Made by a program: the position numbers and the translations under genes. A stretch of DNA of 64,000 bases from Janthinobacterium lividum. GTDB lineage: Bacteria; Pseudomonadota; Gammaproteobacteria; Burkholderiales; Burkholderiaceae_D. This document shows, one piece after another, positions 61,753-64,000 of this stretch (position 1 is its first letter; every line of letters begins with the position of its first letter). The DNA is taken from NCBI RefSeq assembly GCF_011601275.1, contig NZ_JAAOLY010000006.1:186001-250000 (forward strand), in the 5' to 3' direction. The notes beneath the pieces are model-generated. The model saw nothing but the letters and a program-made list of their open reading frames with translations, did no database searches and was not told where the DNA came from.

Positions 61753-63147
61753 ATGCCACACACTACCTCGTTCACCCTGCCCGCCATCCGCACTGAAGTC
61801 TCGTCGCTGTGGAAGCTGGCCTGGCCCATTCTGATCGGCCAGCTGGCCACCGTCGGCATGGGCGCGGCCGACGTGGCGATGACGGGCCACACGAACCCCG
61901 AGGAACTGGCGGCCGTGTCGCTGGGCGCGGCCATCTGGTCCATCGTGCTCGTCACCGTGAGCGGCATCATGATGGCGATCAATACCCTGGTGGCGCATGA
62001 AATCGGCGCCGCGCGCCACGACAAGGTGCCGCACATCGTGCGCCAGTCGCTGTGGAAGGCGCTGCTCGTGGGCCTGGTGGCCTGCCTGCTGACGAACATG
62101 GCGGCGCTGGTGTTCGACCACCTGATGCTCGAACCCGCTGTAGCGGCCAAGGCCAAGCTCTTCGTGCACATCATCAGCTGCGCGCTGCCGCCGTTCGCCG
62201 CCTACCGCGCGCTGTACGGCTACAGCACCAGCATCAACCAGACCAAGCCCGTGATGGTGATCGCGCTGGCCGCGCTGGCGCTGAATATTTTCGTCAACTA
62301 CCTGCTGATCTACGGCCACTGGGGCATGCCGAAACTGGGCGGCGTGGGCTGCGCCGTAGCCACCACCTGCTGCGTGTGGATGATGCTGCTGGCCATGCTG
62401 GCCTGGATCAAGATCGCGCCCGTCTACCGCGCCACGTATCCGTTCACGCACTGGGAATGGCCGCAGCGCTCGTCCATCGGTCCCATGCTGCGCCTGGGCC
62501 TGCCCATCGGCGTCACCTACTTTGCCGAAGTGAGCGCCTTTGGCGTCATCAGCCTGCTGGTAGCCCGCTTCGGCGTGATCCAGGTGTCGGCGCACCAGAT
62601 CGCCCTGAACTTCTCGTCCGTCGTCTTCATGGTGCCGCTCACGTTCGGCATCGCGCTCGTCACGCGCGTGGGCCACGCCGTGGGCGAAGCCAATCTGCGC
62701 CGCGCGCGCTTCATCTCGTGGGTGGGCGTGGCCATGTCGCTGACGGCGGCCATCGTCTCGGCCGCCGTCATCACCATCTTCCGCCACCAGATCGCGCAAG
62801 CCTACACGTCCGACCCGCAGGTGCAGGCGCTGTGCGCGCAGCTGCTGCTGTTCGCCGCCCTGTTCCAGCTGTCCGACGCGACGCAGGTGGCCACGTCCTG
62901 CGCCATCCGCGGCTACAAGGTGACGCGCCAGCCGATGCTGATACAGCTGCTGGCGTTCTGGGGCTTCTCGCTGCCGATCGGCTATGTGCTGGGCCTCGCG
63001 CCGGCTGGCTTCATCTGGTCGCCGGCCGAGCCGATGGCCGCCGCCGGTTTCTGGATCGGCCTCGTCACGGGCTTGACGGTGGCCGCTGTACTGCTGACCT
63101 GGTATTTGAACCGGCTGTCGCTGCAGCGCCTGCGCGCGGCCCGATAA
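61753..63147 (+). CDS. MATE-family efflux transporter
   Basis: The product has 464 aa and 12 predicted helices in two halves. ILIGQLATVGMGAADVAMTGH in helix 1 and LGLPIGVTYFAEVSAFGVISLLVARFGVIQVSAHQIALNF in the second half are typical of NorM-type MATE proteins. These use sodium or proton flow to export cationic drugs. Although the frame is open from 61594, ATG at 61753 (MPHTTSFTLP) is the likely start. The PhzF-family gene follows 18 bases later, probably in the same transcript. Confidence 0.9.
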   Translation: MPHTTSFTLPAIRTEVSSLWKLAWPILIGQLATVGMGAADVAMTGHTNPEELAAVSLGAAIWSIVLVTVSGIMMAINTLVAHEIGAARHDKVPHIVRQSLWKALLVGLVACLLTNMAALVFDHLMLEPAVAAKAKLFVHIISCALPPFAAYRALYGYSTSINQTKPVMVIALAALALNIFVNYLLIYGHWGMPKLGGVGCAVATTCCVWMMLLAMLAWIKIAPVYRATYPFTHWEWPQRSSIGPMLRLGLPIGVTYFAEVSAFGVISLLVARFGVIQVSAHQIALNFSSVVFMVPLTFGIALVTRVGHAVGEANLRRARFISWVGVAMSLTAAIVSAAVITIFRHQIAQAYTSDPQVQALCAQLLLFAALFQLSDATQVATSCAIRGYKVTRQPMLIQLLAFWGFSLPIGYVLGLAPAGFIWSPAEPMAAAGFWIGLVTGLTVAAVLLTWYLNRLSLQRLRAAR

Positions 63148-63165
63148 GCCAACAAGGAAGCCACC

Positions 63166-64000
63166 ATGCCGCAACAACGCCCCTTCAGGCAAGTCGATGT
63201 CTTCAGCACGGTGCCCTTCTCGGGCAATCCGCTGGCCGTGGTGCTCGACGCCGACGGTCTCGATACCGCGCAGATGCAGGCGATTGCGCGCTGGACGGGC
63301 CTGTCGGAAACCACCTTCGTGCTGGCGCCGCGCGACCGGGCAGCCGACTACCGCGTGCGGATCTTTTCGCCCGAGATGGAATTCCCGTTCGCCGGCCATC
63401 CGACCCTGGGCACGGCGCACGCCCTGCTCGATGCGGGCATGCAGCCGAAAGGCGCACGCATCGTGCAGGAATGCGGCGTCGGCCTGGTGCAGATCGAGCG
63501 GCAGGCGGGCGGCGTGCTGGCGTTCCAGGCGCCGCCGTGCACCACGCACGCGCTCGAACCCACTCTGCTGCCGCTGCTGCAAACCGCGCTGGGCGGCACG
63601 CCCGCCGCTGCCGGCACCGTCGTCGAAATGGGCATACGCTGGCTGTGCGTGCCGCTGGCGAGCGCCGCCGACTGCCTGGCCGTGCATGCCGATATCGCCG
63701 CGCTGACGGCCTTGCTGGCCGCAGCCGGAGCGGACGGCCTGGCGCTGTATGGCCCGCACGCCGGGGGCAGGCCAGCCGATTACGAAGTGCGCGCGCTGCT
63801 CAGCGAGCATGGCGCGCTGGTGGAAGATCCCGTCACGGGCAGCGCCAACGCCTGCATCGCGCAGTTGCTGGCGGGCGGCGACTACACGGTGCGGCAGGGC
63901 ACTTGTCTGCAGCGCGACGGCCGCGTGTCCATCAGCTTCCGCGATGGCCACGCCTGGATAGGCGGCGCGTGCCTGACCGTCATCGCAGGGTCGATATTAG
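63166..64000 (+). CDS. PhzF-family epimerase/isomerase, C-terminus beyond the window
   Basis: At least 278 aa are visible, close to the full family length, with no stop before the window ends. It begins RPFRQVDVFSTVPFSGNPLAVVL, has FSPEMEFPFAGHPTLGTAHALLD in the first half and LVEDPVTGSANACIAQLLA in the second. These are the two phosphate-like loops of the diaminopimelate epimerase fold. The conserved acid of the family is in LSETTFVL. AAGGAAG precedes the ATG. The substrate is unknown. Confidence 0.87.
   Translation, partial: MPQQRPFRQVDVFSTVPFSGNPLAVVLDADGLDTAQMQAIARWTGLSETTFVLAPRDRAADYRVRIFSPEMEFPFAGHPTLGTAHALLDAGMQPKGARIVQECGVGLVQIERQAGGVLAFQAPPCTTHALEPTLLPLLQTALGGTPAAAGTVVEMGIRWLCVPLASAADCLAVHADIAALTALLAAAGADGLALYGPHAGGRPADYEVRALLSEHGALVEDPVTGSANACIAQLLAGGDYTVRQGTCLQRDGRVSISFRDGHAWIGGACLTVIAGSIL

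Noticed and set aside
61735..63951. Minus-strand ORF of over 700 codons opposite the MATE and PhzF genes
   Set aside because: It is rich in His, Arg, Gln and Gly from reversed GC-rich codons and spans two well-supported genes.
1..64000. CRISPR arrays, tRNA or rRNA genes, intact insertion sequences
   Set aside because: No regularly spaced repeats, tRNA-like cloverleaf other than tmRNA, rRNA or transposase gene is visible.

Overview
The window reads as chromosomal DNA of a GC-rich betaproteobacterium of the Oxalobacteraceae, most like Janthinobacterium, Duganella or Massilia. The evidence is the conserved run serC-pheA-hisC-tyrA-aroA-cmk-rpsA-ihfB-lapA-lapB, the start of a ugd-like gene after lapB, and a one-piece tmRNA with the tag ANDNSYALAA. 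The genus is inference; no database was searched.

Positions 1-13956 are core housekeeping genes on the minus strand: gyrA, a DUF2059 protein, serine and aromatic amino acid synthesis, CMP kinase, ribosomal protein S1, IHF beta and the LapA/LapB pair that controls LPS synthesis. Positions 14613-17419 are on the plus strand: an OmpA-like porin, ubiG, a phosphoglycolate phosphatase and ssrA. Directly after ssrA lies a strikingly AT-rich stretch (about 17690-19740) with one large foreign-looking gene. It resembles the sporadically distributed DUF6119/TIGR04141 family and is the best candidate here for a poorly described system. Short repeats and a vestigial ORF accompany it.

Positions 19750-28990 are a mixed accessory region: a lone HD hydrolase, an EI24-like membrane protein, a diguanylate cyclase, an orphan histidine kinase, three unrecognised genes (one with a 56-bp tandem duplication at its end), a beta-propeller lipoprotein, and a PRISE-like reductase divergent from a LysR regulator.

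Positions 29016-41408 are a minus-strand carbohydrate locus. A ribose-type ABC importer is joined to a mutarotase, an aldose dehydrogenase, a lactonase, a split UxaA-type dehydratase, an SDR dehydrogenase and an FAH-family hydrolase. Together these fit the oxidative L-fucose (6-deoxyhexose) pathway to pyruvate and lactate. Two upstream oxidoreductases suggest a side branch for L-galactonate or a hexuronate. A FadR-type regulator with two winged helices and a well-formed promoter containing a candidate operator complete the unit.

Positions 41745-58691 hold a MerR regulator, dadA with an HxlR regulator and a divergent MFS transporter, a Crp/Fnr regulator with a NarX/NarL-like pair, stress-type genes, NAD salvage (pncA-pncB), azoR with a LysR regulator, and cbpA-cbpM. 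Positions 58789-61564 carry three tandem secreted beta/gamma-crystallin genes. The right end has a MATE transporter and a PhzF-family gene cut by the window edge. Two families of short hairpin repeats are scattered through the intergenic spaces.
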